Below are positions 41,296-52,500 of a DNA stretch of 64,000 bases, one piece after another. Made by a program: the position numbers and the translations under genes. Under the pieces are notes generated by a model. The model was not told the DNA's origin and searched no databases. It was given only the letters and a program-made list of their open reading frames with translations. The stretch is from Fistulifera solaris (lineage: Eukaryota; Bacillariophyta; Bacillariophyceae; Naviculales; Stauroneidaceae), in assembly GCA_030295235.1 (NCBI GenBank), contig AP026129.1:992001-1056000 (forward strand), given 5' to 3'. How positions within the stretch are numbered: position 1 is the first letter of the stretch; each line of letters opens with the position of its first letter.

Positions 41296-43593
41296 ATGAA
41301 ACGTAATCGGAGATCACCGATATCAATAAGTCTATCGGAAAGTGGCAACATTGCGCGTTTGGAGGACGACGAACAAGGGTATATTCACCATTACCCCAGG
41401 GAAGATGCTATCATTCGCAACATTGCGTCTTTTATGACGCTATCCGATGCTACATCTTTGACTTCAGCGTGGCCGGATCATGCGGATGCTGGAATTACTC
41501 CTGCTGATTCTTGGGCGGTTGGCGTTGAATTACACCCAGAAGATTCGTGGGATATTGCAACACCTTTAACGCCGGCTTTGGTGGCCTTATCGCCGTGCGA
41601 GAACGGACAGGATGATCATCTAGAAAGCATGGACGACCTACTTCGTGAAAGGCGGCGCCAGTGGGCGCAAGAAAAATTAACCACGGCTATTTTCGCTCAT
41701 CCGCGATCGCTACGCTCGTATTGTTTGGAGGCATATTCCGCGGCAAAAGATATTCGCGCACAGAACCAACAACAGCATGATCTTCGCAAAGGAGATCCGG
41801 AAACTTTAGTCGAACCGTCGAAGCTGGACCATCCCTCAACTAGAAAACGAAAACAGAACTTGAAAGTCATTCATGATCTCATCGATATTGTTTTTCATAA
41901 TGTCCCCTTGTCTGTTCTGATTGATATCGTCGAAGCAACTACCGGATTATGCCTTGACACAACAGTTGCGGCATTCTGTTTCACGAAAAGGTCGATTCGT
42001 GCATTCTTTTCCGCCATAGTGGCGCTCATAGGAGCGGCATGGGATGCTGTGACCAATTTCAACCCCTTCCAGCTTTTGGAAGCCATCATTACGATGCAAT
42101 TCAACGCGATGGGGAAAACGAGTGAAGCTCTCGCTAGCGGCTTGCAGAGTGTTGCGACGGGTGTGGGGTCGGCGAGTAGTATGGCGTTGAATCGTTTCTC
42201 TGGGGCTAATCTATCGGGAGTCATGTCGGCTTCGTCTCTCGCTGCCGGTGGACACTCTAAGAGGGGGACAATAGCAGTCAATCAAAAGCTGCTAAAGAAG
42301 TTGAGCACCATCAATGATGCAGCTTTTGTGGTGTCTTATAAAGAGTATGAAGATGATACCGGAGGACTCACTCGAAAGGCGATCAGTCGAACACGACGAA
42401 TGATGCACTACGCTGTCTCTCTTCGACCCTTTGTGGCAACAGTTGCAGTAAATCAGGAGGGTGGCGGATCCCCCATGCTTGCCACAAATGAGAGTGATTC
42501 AGATGAAAGTGACTCGGCGGGCGATGGGGACAGTCCGTTTATGTGCACTCCTCAGTCGTTTCCTCCGACACCACATTCAAGGCAATTTGTTTTGATGCAA
42601 AAGTCGCGATTTTCGGAAGACGACATTTTTGCTGCACGCGATCGCCTTCGTCTACACGATGCTCTAGCTAGTGAAGATGAGAAAACTCGGGAGATGGCAG
42701 CTGCGCTGAAGGAGAATAGGATTCTAGCTGTGTTCGACGACCGAGATGGCAGAGAGAGTGATATCGAACTACGGTGTGGCGGACATGTAGCAACCAAAGT
42801 AGGTAGTATGTACTATTCAACCGCCCGAGGAAGAGTCCCGTTGTTGCGGAATTGTTACGTCTATTTTGAAATGTCGGTCCTTCCGAATATCCGAAGTATT
42901 CCACCTATCACCTTGCCCACTTTGTCGATCGGACTATCTACCGAGGAAATGCCTCCAAATACTTTAGTAGGTGCCTGGCAAGGCTCCGTGGGTTTGTGTA
43001 CAAACGGACAAATCTTAACAGGAGGACAGTGGTGTGCCTCACCGGATCCTGCTTTGAATTGTTACACTGCTGGTTCTACGGTTGGGTGCTTAGTTCGCCT
43101 AGACGACGACTCAGCGTTTGAAACCTGGGATGGCGTCATGATTACGGCTACAGTTACATTCTCTGTCGACGGTCGCCGAGTGTCGCCAGTCATATTCCCA
43201 CCTTCTGATTTGCAGCCAAAAGCCCCTCCAACCTTATCTGCAGCTGTTACCTCAACATCTCTCGACATCAAGCCTTCGTCGTTGGATAGCAAGCTAAGGA
43301 CGATGGGTGCTTCTCAAATCTCCGTTACACCGGATCTACTCGCTAGACCTCCCATGTCCTTCGGTCCTCCCGAGATACTGGGCTCAAATCCTCCCTTTCC
43401 TACCGCTTCTGTGAAACTGTTGGTTCCGGCGGCCGAAGATGTCTTTCCTACGGTGACGATGCAGAGTGTGGCAACATCTGTTATGTGTCGTTTCTCTTCC
43501 CAGGATATCTTAGCTACCTCACGCAATATGATCGGTGCCCCCGACGATGGGTCGCTTGTTTACGCAGTCGATGGTAGTGTTTTGAATTTCTAG
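41296..43593 (+). CDS. SPRY-domain protein
   Basis: About 765 residues, one exon; first ATG at 41296. A SPRY/B30.2-type domain spans roughly residues 500-620: NCYVYFEMSVLP, LPTLSIGLSTEEMP, GSVGLCTNGQILTGGQW, YTAGSTVGCLVRLD, then VTFSVDGRRV. This domain is a protein-interaction module. An upstream segment (FFSAIVALIGAAWDAV) is hydrophobic and could associate with membrane, but a helix bundle is equally likely. A Ser/Asp-rich acidic linker (NESDSDESDSAGDGDS) precedes the domain. No RING, TRIM or RanBPM-like LisH/CTLH parts are seen, so the pathway is unknown. It converges with HMG-CoA lyase only 54 nt downstream. Confidence 0.8.
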   Translation: MKRNRRSPISISLSESGNIARLEDDEQGYIHHYPREDAIIRNIASFMTLSDATSLTSAWPDHADAGITPADSWAVGVELHPEDSWDIATPLTPALVALSPCENGQDDHLESMDDLLRERRRQWAQEKLTTAIFAHPRSLRSYCLEAYSAAKDIRAQNQQQHDLRKGDPETLVEPSKLDHPSTRKRKQNLKVIHDLIDIVFHNVPLSVLIDIVEATTGLCLDTTVAAFCFTKRSIRAFFSAIVALIGAAWDAVTNFNPFQLLEAIITMQFNAMGKTSEALASGLQSVATGVGSASSMALNRFSGANLSGVMSASSLAAGGHSKRGTIAVNQKLLKKLSTINDAAFVVSYKEYEDDTGGLTRKAISRTRRMMHYAVSLRPFVATVAVNQEGGGSPMLATNESDSDESDSAGDGDSPFMCTPQSFPPTPHSRQFVLMQKSRFSEDDIFAARDRLRLHDALASEDEKTREMAAALKENRILAVFDDRDGRESDIELRCGGHVATKVGSMYYSTARGRVPLLRNCYVYFEMSVLPNIRSIPPITLPTLSIGLSTEEMPPNTLVGAWQGSVGLCTNGQILTGGQWCASPDPALNCYTAGSTVGCLVRLDDDSAFETWDGVMITATVTFSVDGRRVSPVIFPPSDLQPKAPPTLSAAVTSTSLDIKPSSLDSKLRTMGASQISVTPDLLARPPMSFGPPEILGSNPPFPTASVKLLVPAAEDVFPTVTMQSVATSVMCRFSSQDILATSRNMIGAPDDGSLVYAVDGSVLNF

Positions 43594-43647
43594 AACAGTT
43601 AATAATATAGTTGTCGTATCTATCGAGTGAATGACTGTCGTCGTTCT

Positions 43648-44634
43648 TTATATACTTCGTGTAGCCGCAATGGCCGCACCGACTTTCGACCTAGTGGGTT
43701 TACCAAGAAGAGCGCAAATGAATTCGGCAGCACCCACGAGTTTCGTGAGATCGATCCCCGTCTCAATACCCATACCGTGGAGCATGTACACGACATCCTC
43801 GGTGGCCACATTTCCCGATGCTCCTTTCGCGTAAGGACAACCACCTAAACCGGCTACCGACGAATCGATAGTAGTGATACCTTGCTCAAGAGAGACCAGG
43901 ATGTTGACGAGTCCTTGACCGTATGTATCGTGAAAGTGAACGGCAATCTGCTTCTTTTCCTGGCCAGAGAATTCCTGCAGTAGTCTCTTGGTCTCGAAGG
44001 GTGTCCCCACCCCAATCGTATCACCTAGAGACACTTGGTAGCATCCCATTTCAAACAGTTTCCTGGTCACCATCGCTACTTGCGCCGAGGAAATGGTTCC
44101 TTCATACGGACAAGCGATGGCACACGAAACATACCCTCGTACGGGCCAAGAATGTTGTGCGGCCGTCTCGATCACGGGACGGAATCGTTCTAACGATTCG
44201 GCAATACTGCAATTGATGTTTCTCTGAGAAAAAGTTTCACTCGCGGCAGCAAAGATGGCAATTTCGTCTACGCGGGTGCATCGGAGAGCTTGTTCCAGGC
44301 CTCGTAGATTCGGAACCAAAGCCGCCAGGGTCGTGTGACGAGGCAAGTGGATGAGTTCTTGGAACACTTGTTCGGTATCGGCCATTTGCGGAACCCATTT
44401 GGGTGAGACAAAACTCCCGGCTTCAATGTACGAGCATCCCGCGGATGTCAGCATTCGTATCAATTGTGCTCTGTCTTGCACGGAAAGTGTCACCAACTCG
44501 TTCTGCAGACCATCGCGAGGACCCACTTCGACAATGCGGACGGCTGGTGTGGTCAGAAAATGCCGTCTTTTAACGAAGTGGCCCGTTCGAAGACGATTTT
44601 GGAGTGTAGATGTGAAATGAACGATGACTTTCAT
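43648..44634 (-). CDS. HMGCL: Hydroxymethylglutaryl-CoA lyase, mitochondrial
   Basis: Cleaves HMG-CoA to acetyl-CoA and acetoacetate, the last step of leucine breakdown. Motifs: VEVGPRDGLQNE (substrate and metal site), EAGSFVSPKWVPQMAD, SLGDTIGVGTP, AVHFHDTYGQG with both metal-binding His, and GLGGCPYAKGASGNVATED with the catalytic Cys. The usual HCHDT is HFHDT here. I place the start at the ATG at 44634, which gives a basic, Arg-rich mitochondrial presequence (MKVIVHFTSTLQNRLRT); another in-frame ATG at 44751 would add 39 polar residues that look untranslated. About 328 residues, as expected. It is divergent from the 2OG-oxygenase gene across a 291-nt gap that contains a half-site TTCAGTC near 44830. 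Confidence 0.92.
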   Translation of the reverse strand: MKVIVHFTSTLQNRLRTGHFVKRRHFLTTPAVRIVEVGPRDGLQNELVTLSVQDRAQLIRMLTSAGCSYIEAGSFVSPKWVPQMADTEQVFQELIHLPRHTTLAALVPNLRGLEQALRCTRVDEIAIFAAASETFSQRNINCSIAESLERFRPVIETAAQHSWPVRGYVSCAIACPYEGTISSAQVAMVTRKLFEMGCYQVSLGDTIGVGTPFETKRLLQEFSGQEKKQIAVHFHDTYGQGLVNILVSLEQGITTIDSSVAGLGGCPYAKGASGNVATEDVVYMLHGMGIETGIDLTKLVGAAEFICALLGKPTRSKVGAAIAATRSI

Positions 44635-44925
44635 CGATACTTGAATTAGGGATGTTTTTCTCCTCAATTTATGCGTGTTCTCAATCGGTTGCGAAACAGT
44701 GTCATCATGACGAGTTTGTGTTCTTTTATCTAAATTCCTGTTTTTGTGCATTTTTTCGAGGCAAGGAAAAGTTCGTCAAGACATTACTCTCTTCAAAGGA
44801 GTAGGCGAAATGCTATCTACGACTTGAGCGATTTCAGTCCCGGAAAAGTTGCATCTACTGCAATCTTTTTTTCAAAAAACAATCATCGATGCAAAAACGA
44901 ACACGTCAAGTCTATCTTTTGAAGA

Positions 44926-46527
44926 ATGCATGGCTCACACGATTATAAGTCGTTCATTCTTCCATTGTTTGTCTCTCTTTTACGAAATGCGGACGCCCAA
45001 ACTTGTAGCGCACTGGACGGTTATCCGCGTGTAGACAATCAACCATTGCGCCCGAACGATTTGCCAGCCGTGCAATTGTTCAACGATTGGCAAAACTCAA
45101 CCGTTTCAATTCTGGGAAACGATGCTTTGTTGCTCAATGTATCCTCTGGATCGATTCGACAGGCGGGGTATAGCAACTATACGTCACAAGTCGAACTACT
45201 GTCAAAGATTGTCACCGCCGAAGAAGTGAGTCGCATGCTGCAACTATTGAATAGTCCTCAAACGTCTTTGGATCAAGATCCCGATACGGTCGATGGATTT
45301 TCGACACAAGAATTCTTTCTAGATAACGATAGTCTCCGCAATGGCGAATCCGGAAAGCCCGGCTTTGAGTCCCCCGAGCAAGCGGAACATCGCCGCGAAC
45401 TGAGACAAGCTTTACAGAATATCGCACAACCCATACTGGAAGAACGCATCACGCCGTATGTCAATCAACGCTTCCCAACCTGTCAAGGTCGATGTACACC
45501 CTGTTACTCGCTCATTCGTCGTTACTTGTACGGGGAGCGCCAATCGCATGCTCCTCATCGGGACGGTCATTCCTTTGTGACCGTGGTCGTTAGTTTGAGT
45601 GATTACGGAACCGATTATCTCGGGGGACTCTATGTCGCCTCGGAAACCAGTCATCCGTACTACTTGAGACTCCAACAAGGAGACGCGGCGGTCCATCAGA
45701 GTGATCTTTTGCATGGAGTCAAAGTATACCCCGTTGAAACGGAGAATGGCCTTCACGCGACCCGTTGGTCCTGGATTCTGTGGTTCCGCGATTCGGAACA
45801 ATGTGAGGATGAGTCGCACGTGTGGTTCAAAGACTGTGCGGAAAAGGGAAATCCGACCTGTCAAATGATGCACGCCACCAAGGTATCGAGTATTCCGGGC
45901 ATTTCTTCCGAAGAAGCCATGAAAGAGGTTGTCTTTTGGAATCAGAAAGCGGCAGAAATGGGTCACGCGACGGCTTGTGTCAAATTGGCTCGTGCATTGT
46001 TGGGCAAATTACCGTCTCATTTGAAGAAGGATCGAAAGGAAGCCAGGAAATTGTTTTTGAGAGCCATAGAATCGTCGAATGACCCCGATGCACAGTACGG
46101 CATGGCCACCCTGTATTTGGAAGACGCCAGTACGAACGTAATATTGGGACGCCCAAACGACGATCTGGTGAAGAAGGCTGTAGCCCATTTAGAAGCGTCC
46201 GCTCTTGGAGGTCATCCATTCGCCATGTTCAATCTGGGCATGGTGCACATGATGGGATATGGGACGAAAATTGACCATGCTTTGGCCGGAGAATGGTTCG
46301 AGGCATCGGGACTACCGGAAGGATTGGCGGCTCGATCGATGCACTATTCGTCCATGGGGGAACCCGAAAAAGCGGCCGAGTTCCAAAGAAGAGCTCAGTC
46401 CTTGGGCTTTGGAGCCCCCTGGCGCGTTCTGGCTCGCGAAAGTACGGGTTATGGCGGTGCCGGTGGCATCGATTTCAATTTGCCGTGGCCTCCCAACGAA
46501 TCGAATCGAGTTCCTCCAAAATGGTAA
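44926..46527 (+). CDS. Secreted 2OG-Fe(II) oxygenase fused to Sel1-like repeats
   Basis: 533 residues. The N-terminus is a signal-peptide-like segment (FILPLFVSLLRNADA). The middle is a prolyl-4-hydroxylase-type double-stranded beta-helix: HAPHRDGHSF gives the His-x-Asp pair, LLHGVKVYP the distal His, and ATRWSWILWF the 2-oxoglutarate-binding Arg. The C-terminal ~200 residues carry Sel1-like helical repeats (GHATACVKLARALLG, DAQYGMATLYLED, HPFAMFNLGMVHMMGYG, AGEWFEASG). The combination suggests an ER or secretory hydroxylase whose Sel1 part recruits substrates (inference). The start is uncertain: an ATG at 44930 in another frame would, with one added T near 44950, give a better signal peptide (MAHTIISR then FILPLF). 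Substrate unknown. Confidence 0.78.
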   Translation: MHGSHDYKSFILPLFVSLLRNADAQTCSALDGYPRVDNQPLRPNDLPAVQLFNDWQNSTVSILGNDALLLNVSSGSIRQAGYSNYTSQVELLSKIVTAEEVSRMLQLLNSPQTSLDQDPDTVDGFSTQEFFLDNDSLRNGESGKPGFESPEQAEHRRELRQALQNIAQPILEERITPYVNQRFPTCQGRCTPCYSLIRRYLYGERQSHAPHRDGHSFVTVVVSLSDYGTDYLGGLYVASETSHPYYLRLQQGDAAVHQSDLLHGVKVYPVETENGLHATRWSWILWFRDSEQCEDESHVWFKDCAEKGNPTCQMMHATKVSSIPGISSEEAMKEVVFWNQKAAEMGHATACVKLARALLGKLPSHLKKDRKEARKLFLRAIESSNDPDAQYGMATLYLEDASTNVILGRPNDDLVKKAVAHLEASALGGHPFAMFNLGMVHMMGYGTKIDHALAGEWFEASGLPEGLAARSMHYSSMGEPEKAAEFQRRAQSLGFGAPWRVLARESTGYGGAGGIDFNLPWPPNESNRVPPKW

Positions 46528-47079
46528 TTGATCTTTGATTCAATGATAGTACAAGTTGTATGTATTTTTGTTAAACCAACTATGTATATTAGTGCGAATT
46601 GCAAACTAACGAACACTCCGGAGTAATAATACTAATGATAAGTTAGTTTTTAGTTTTTTTAGTTGGTTAGGGATAGAACTCAGAAAGTGTTTCGGAGGAA
46701 CGACGGTTGACTGACGCGCCAGTAATTTTTCACGTTATAATGGTACTCGTTGTAATTCTTTTCATCCTCATCCTTGTTGGACCCATACCGAATTTTTCAA
46801 CTACCCGGTACGGTACCGGTACCGGACCGGTACAGCCCTACCGGTACTCCGTACTCCGGAGTATTTCGCTTTTCACCGCCCGGCGCACGGCACAAGTCGT
46901 TGCAATTTTTTACCAGCTATTGCGGCGGGTGGAATAACACCACTACAAGTACAGGTTCTAGAAACAGAATAAAAATCGTTCAAGAACAGTATTTCCTTCA
47001 ATAATATCGAATATTGAATGCTTATGCTAAGCGTCTAGCTCTGTGGAGTATTTCGGTAAATACAAAGTAGCTGCTTAGA
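46528..47079. other. Intergenic with dense GTACCGG strings
   Basis: 552 nt, no gene seen. At 46804-46858 there is a dense run of overlapping CCGGTACGGTACCGGTACC and CCGGTACTCCGTACTCCGG-type palindromes, the richest in the window, 220-275 nt upstream of the next ATG. Confidence 0.6.
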
Positions 47080-48964
47080 ATGGTAAGCGATGAAGAGATC
47101 CACGGAAGAGTCTCTTCCGTAGCGTGGGGCGTGTCCATTCGATCGCAGTGTTTGTATCCACACTTCTCTCACTGTGTTTGTGCTTTTACATCGTATTTTG
47201 AATTAATATTTTATTGCAGTTCGGTCTCGCCTTCAGCGGAGCAAAAAGAGGCGAGGAGTATGGTTTACGCGTGCAGAAGAGTGCCCAACTTCGGAAATCA
47301 ACCAAATTTGTTGTTCCGAAGGTTACGCACGCGGAAGACCCCGTCGAGAAAGCAAATTTAAAACGAAATAGGAGAAGAAGGCGGCCAAAGAAACCTCAGC
47401 CGGAGGGCACAACGTATCCGAAAATTCTGTCAAAGAAGCCACACGATACTCCGATGACCAAGCGTGATTTGTATTTCTGTCTTCGATGCGGCATGGTTGT
47501 AGTAGGAAAGCAAGGCATGGATAGTGCCGTAGGCCGGGTGGTTCTTGTGAATTGGGAGAATGAGACCGTCTTTGATAAGTTTGTCAAAGTCCCGCTCCAT
47601 GTGGCCGATTACAGCACTTCCGAGACCGGAATCAGCGAGAAGGATCTCTCGTCTTCTGGTGCAATTACATTTGATCAGGCTCGAAAAGAAGTGGGCAGAC
47701 TAATAAAAGGAAAAATCTTAATAGGCCATGGTCTGGAGGTCGACTTGGCTTCTCTCGGATTGAGTCATCCTTCGAGTGATACCCGAGATACAGCAACGTA
47801 CACTGCATATATGAAGGAAGTTACTGACGTCAAATCTCCTATGCTTTTGCCGCAAGAATTGTCAACTCTCAGTAAAAAAGAATTAGGTCGAGATGTTGGG
47901 ATTGGCCCTGTTTCTCAGGCAAAAGTTTGCTTGGAACTCTACAAGGCAGCTCGATCAAGCTGGGAGACTGAACTAATGCACTTGATGCAACAGAAGGAGA
48001 GACAGAGACAGATGGTCATGTCCATGCGGGCGAGTAGCCAAGGAAATTCGCGAATCAATGGAATTTCTGTACCGCTTTCTGCAATTCGAGAGAATGATGC
48101 GTTACTTCAGCAGGGGTATCGACAGGGTGGGCCTGCTTTTCCTTGTACTTCTTCAGTAGATTCCGGTTCTCAGAGTGGGTCATATTATTATGACGACGAG
48201 CTGACGTCTGAGACAAGTTATTTTAGTTTTGAAACGGACAATTTGTCAACGGTGTCACCGAATCGCGCTCCAGCGCTATCGGAGTTCAGTGTGTCGTCGC
48301 AAGGTCGGGCGTCTGTTCTGTCCCAGCCGCTTCAATATTACGACGTAGATTACTCAGAAAGGCGTTTCACAGATGTTTTTTCAGCACCTCAGAACCGCGA
48401 GGCGAGCAAAATAAAGAATAGCCGGGCGAGTTCAGTGTTGAGTAATCTTCCCGGACCGTGTGATAGAACCGATATTTGGGGGTTTCGAAACCTCTGGGCT
48501 ATATAGCCTCTCCGTCTCAAGACGCGCACATCCCTAAGATGACGACTTTTGCGTCAGAAGACAAGCGGGATGAAGGAAGTCTTTGGTCAGCGGTTTCTAT
48601 GGAGCAATGTGGGCCGGAAATTTTGAATACTCATGCGACAAAACCTCCATTCTCCGATGACGAAGAACTTTTAAGGCACCTCCCGTCAGCGCTTCTTGCC
48701 GATCTCGACCAGGATATAAATTGGACTCTTTGTTCCAATCCCACAGTTGAAAAGGAGACCGCGGAGAGCTCCACTCTATGGTACCGAACACGGAGGAAGC
48801 AGAAGAGTCTGTCGGATTTTGGGTTGCGACATACTAGTGAATCTGGCAGACCAATCATTCGCTTCATGAGAACTTCATCTTTAGACAACATTATTATGAA
48901 GGAGGAGAAGAAAACACCGGGGATCTGGTTTCGCTCCTTGAGAATGCCCCATGCTTCCAGGTAA
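47080..48964 (+). CDS. REX4/ISG20-fold exonuclease homologue with lost catalytic residues
   Basis: I model exon 1 as just the ATG (47080-47082) followed at once by a GTAAGC donor; intron 47083-47219; exon 2 from 47220 reads FGLAFSGAKRG. The exonuclease-like domain follows REX4/ISG20 closely (VDYRT-like VADYSTSETGI, ILIGHGLEVDL, HPSSDTRDT, VCLELYKAA). However the DCEMVG motif is LRCGMVVVG (Asp to Arg, Glu to Gly), and the terminal HxxxED motif is GPVSQAK, so only the central Asp survives of the usual DEDDh set. It is probably a binding protein, not a nuclease. A basic stretch (KRNRRRRRPKKP) suggests nuclear or nucleolar location. One T is missing at 48475-48477; repair adds 162 more residues and a whole-codon total (about 582 residues). 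Confidence 0.7.
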
Positions 48965-49558
48965 TCCTCTCCAGCGTTCACGTCTGCCTTTCTTCGAAGA
49001 CCGTTCCAAAGTCTGACTTGTATCAAATTGTTGGTTGTACTAAATTAGAGATGAAGCAGATCCGAAGTGAAGAAGTTGTATGCATGAGTAGATAGCTAAA
49101 CGCTGAACATGAATGTACCGGGTGCCAGTACAGTACCGGTACGGTACCGTACCTGTCGTGATGATGATTCACAATGCTGGACTGGTTTGCCACACTGTTG
49201 ATGAGGTTCGCTTTGGGACATTTTATTGATTTATCATATTATAAAATGAACTACCTTTAACCTTAAAAGTATAGACGGATTGATTTGACGTTTCATGGAT
49301 AGGTGAGGAGAAAACAGGGACACACGCTCGCACGCGCAAGATCGAGCATTGCAAGACGACGAGATTGTCCCCTAAAAAACTTGACTAACTACCAAGTACA
49401 TTGATTGATGATTGCTAATTTCAATCATAACTAAAAGAAGTGTTGCTGATAAAATTACGCTTACATTCTTAATTTGTTGCGAGAAAATAAGTTTCCAGCA
49501 AGAAGCGTGAGCGCGTATCGCAAAGTGACCCCCGGTTGAACTTTTCAGCTGAGATACG
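48965..49558. other. Intergenic, no gene seen
   Basis: 594 nt containing GTACCGGTACGGTACCGTACC-like sequence at 49114-49157, about 400 nt upstream of the TOG gene start. Confidence 0.55.
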
Positions 49559-52500
49559 ATGAAGGGCGAGGACGCCGCATTGGTATCAGACGACGGGGGC
49601 GATCCGGGCTTTTCAAGAAACGTTTCTTCTCCGGGCGCAGATACACCCAACAATTTGACATCGACTCCGTCGTCAACTGACTCCAAAGGATCTGCCGGGC
49701 GACCTTGGAAATCCCGAGTCAAGTCCGCTCTCGGTTCGCTTCGGAAAAACAGACGGGCGAGTAGAGAGAAAGCTAACTCAGCGATGGCCGAGCCGTCCAG
49801 CAGTGAAGATTCCGATGTTGTTGAAACTCAAGGAGGCAACGATGATATCGGAGACGTTGTTAAGTCTTTGGACTTTAAACTGTCGTCCCCGTCGTCTGGT
49901 TCGACAGCAGGGCCTCCTTCCGTCGCTTTTCCATCTGATTCTAATTTATCGACCGAGAGAAGCGGCGATGCAACGGATCCTGATTTACTAGCCATTTTGC
50001 GTGAAGTGTCACTGAAATCATCGGGGGCTGGACGTTTTGACGATACTGAGGACGTTGAAAATACGGCTGGCTCAACCGATGTGGAAAATTCTGCCATGCG
50101 AACTATCATTACAGCAGATCTCGACGATATCGAAGAGGAAACATTGAAAGACTCGAAAACTGAAGCATTATTTGTGAGCAATTCACGTCCCATCGAAGCA
50201 TCTGGGTATGGCATAAAATCGGAGTTCCAGTCGACCTTTCAGGGCGATCGTGGTGGTGCTGCAGAGGATGCCGAACTTCTGGCTTTATTGCGTGGAGTGT
50301 CGGCCAAGTCAAGTGGTGCCGATCGCTTTGCTGACTCTAGCGATGATGTCTCTTCAATGCAACACATCCATGAGCGAGCCGCTCCGTCCCCAGTATCTGC
50401 GAAGAATAGGGAAACCGCGATCAAGAAGACCAACAATCTACCTCCTTGGAAGCGAAAGGAGGCTGCAAAGGTTACCACCACTACCGACGACGTAGTTGTT
50501 GTTGCTGCGCCAAAAGTAAATTTTCCGGTGACATCGGGAGGTACAGCCGAGCAAGTGTCGCTTGCTGTCGAATCAACTGGGTATGGTATCAAATCAGAGT
50601 TCCAGTCGACCTTTCAGGGCGAGCGTGGTGGTTCTGCAGAGGATGCCGAACTTCTGGCTCTACTGCGTGGAGTGTCGGCCAAGTCAAGTGGTGCCGATCG
50701 TTTTGCTGACTCTAGTGATGATGCCCCCCAAGTTGAGCAAAGTCACGACAGAGTGGCCCCACTCCCACCACCAGTATCTGCAAAAAGCGAGACCCCGGTC
50801 AAGAAATCTGACAATCTACCTCCTTGGAAGCGACGGGGAACTACAAAGGCTAATACTGTAGATGCAGTTATCGTCGCTGCACCAAAAGCGAAAGGCCCGT
50901 TGCCGTCGGAGGATACATCATTTAAAAAATCGTTGCTTGCTGTCGAAGCATCTGGATATGACATCGAGTCTGAGTTTCAATCAACCTTCCAGGGATCTGC
51001 AGAGGATGCCGAACTTCTGGCTTTACTGCGTGGCGTATCGGCCAAGTCAAGTAGTGCCGATCGCTTTGCTGACTTAAGCGATGATTTACCTCAAGTACAA
51101 CAAAGTCATCAGCGAGCAGCGCCCTCCGCAAAAAGCGAGCCCGCGATCAAGAAGACCGACAATCTACCTCCTTGGAAACGAAGGGGACCTGTAACGGCTA
51201 TTACTGAAGATGCGGTTGCCGTCGCTGCATCTAAAGCGAAGGGCCCGGTGCCGTCGGAGGATACAGCCGAGCAAGCGTCGCTTGCTGTTGAATCAACTGG
51301 GTATGGGTTCAAGTCTGAGTTTCAATCGACCTTCGAGGGCGAACGTGGCGGGTCTGCAGAGGATGCCGAACTTCTAGCTTTACTGCGTGGGGTATCGGCC
51401 AAGTCAAGCGGTGCCGATCGCTTTGCTGAGTCGAGTGACGCTGCTGCCGAGGTGAAAGAGAATCGCAGTCAAACGCTACCCAAGCAAGAGGCAACCCAAA
51501 AGCTTGCGCCGAGCGCTGATCAGAGTCATCCGAACACAACTCTAAAGCTTCGTCTTTCTGAATATAGCTCGGCCCGTGATGCTGAACAAGCTGGAGAACA
51601 AAATCTCGATCGGGGCAGTGTTAGGGAGGCTCTAAACAGTAAAGATTGGAAAACACGAGTCAGAGCATTTGAGTATCTTATCTCAAACACGAACCGGTTC
51701 AGCGCTTCACATGAACTTGGCGATAGTGACATCCTCTTAGATGGCTTGGATGCAATGATTCCCCGTTTCTTTGAAGATATGCAGGTTGCGGTATTGGACA
51801 AAGCACTTGAGTTCGGTTTACTTTATGCAAAGTACTGTAAAGGGGCAACAAATCCGGAACAAGCGCGTGCAATCTCGTCTTCGTTATTGAAAAGAATGCA
51901 TTTGCTTCTCGACCTTCAACAACATCTCTGGCCCACGCATTGGTACTGAAGTTGATTGAAGTTGGAGACACTGGTAAATCTTCCTTAGATGCCGTTGTGG
52001 AAGTAATGTTGCAAGAAGGAATGATTTCCAGGAAGCCCAAGATCGTGCAGGCCGTATCGATCATTCTCCACGATGTGACTGTTCATTTTGGATTCGCGAA
52101 CCTTCCTTTGCCGTCGCTCGTTGAGTATTTACCAAAATTGCTTGCACATACGAACGCCGTAGTCAGAGAGAATGGCCTTAAAATTACCGCCGAAATCTGT
52201 CGCGGTTTGGGTTCCAAAGCAGCCATTCAAAATGTGGTAGACCAGATGAAAAGCGCGCAAATATCACAATTAGACAAGTTACTCGATGACCAGTCACACC
52301 CTTCTCCAATCATGACAGGTTTTCGCTCTTTAGAGAGGACACCTGCCGAACCGACGCCGGACAGTGATGCAGTTGCAATGCTGACAGCGCAGGCAGAGGA
52401 ACTAGAGGCAGAGCGTTTTGCGTCTCGCCCTGCTGTTGATCTTCTTTCATCTTTAAACAGGACCGAGTATTCTATCCGGCTGCAACACCCGAAGTGGTCC

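Noticed and set aside
50239-51312. Several open minus-strand frames across the TOG repeat region
   Set aside because: They repeat with the sense-strand period and are by-products of its codon composition.
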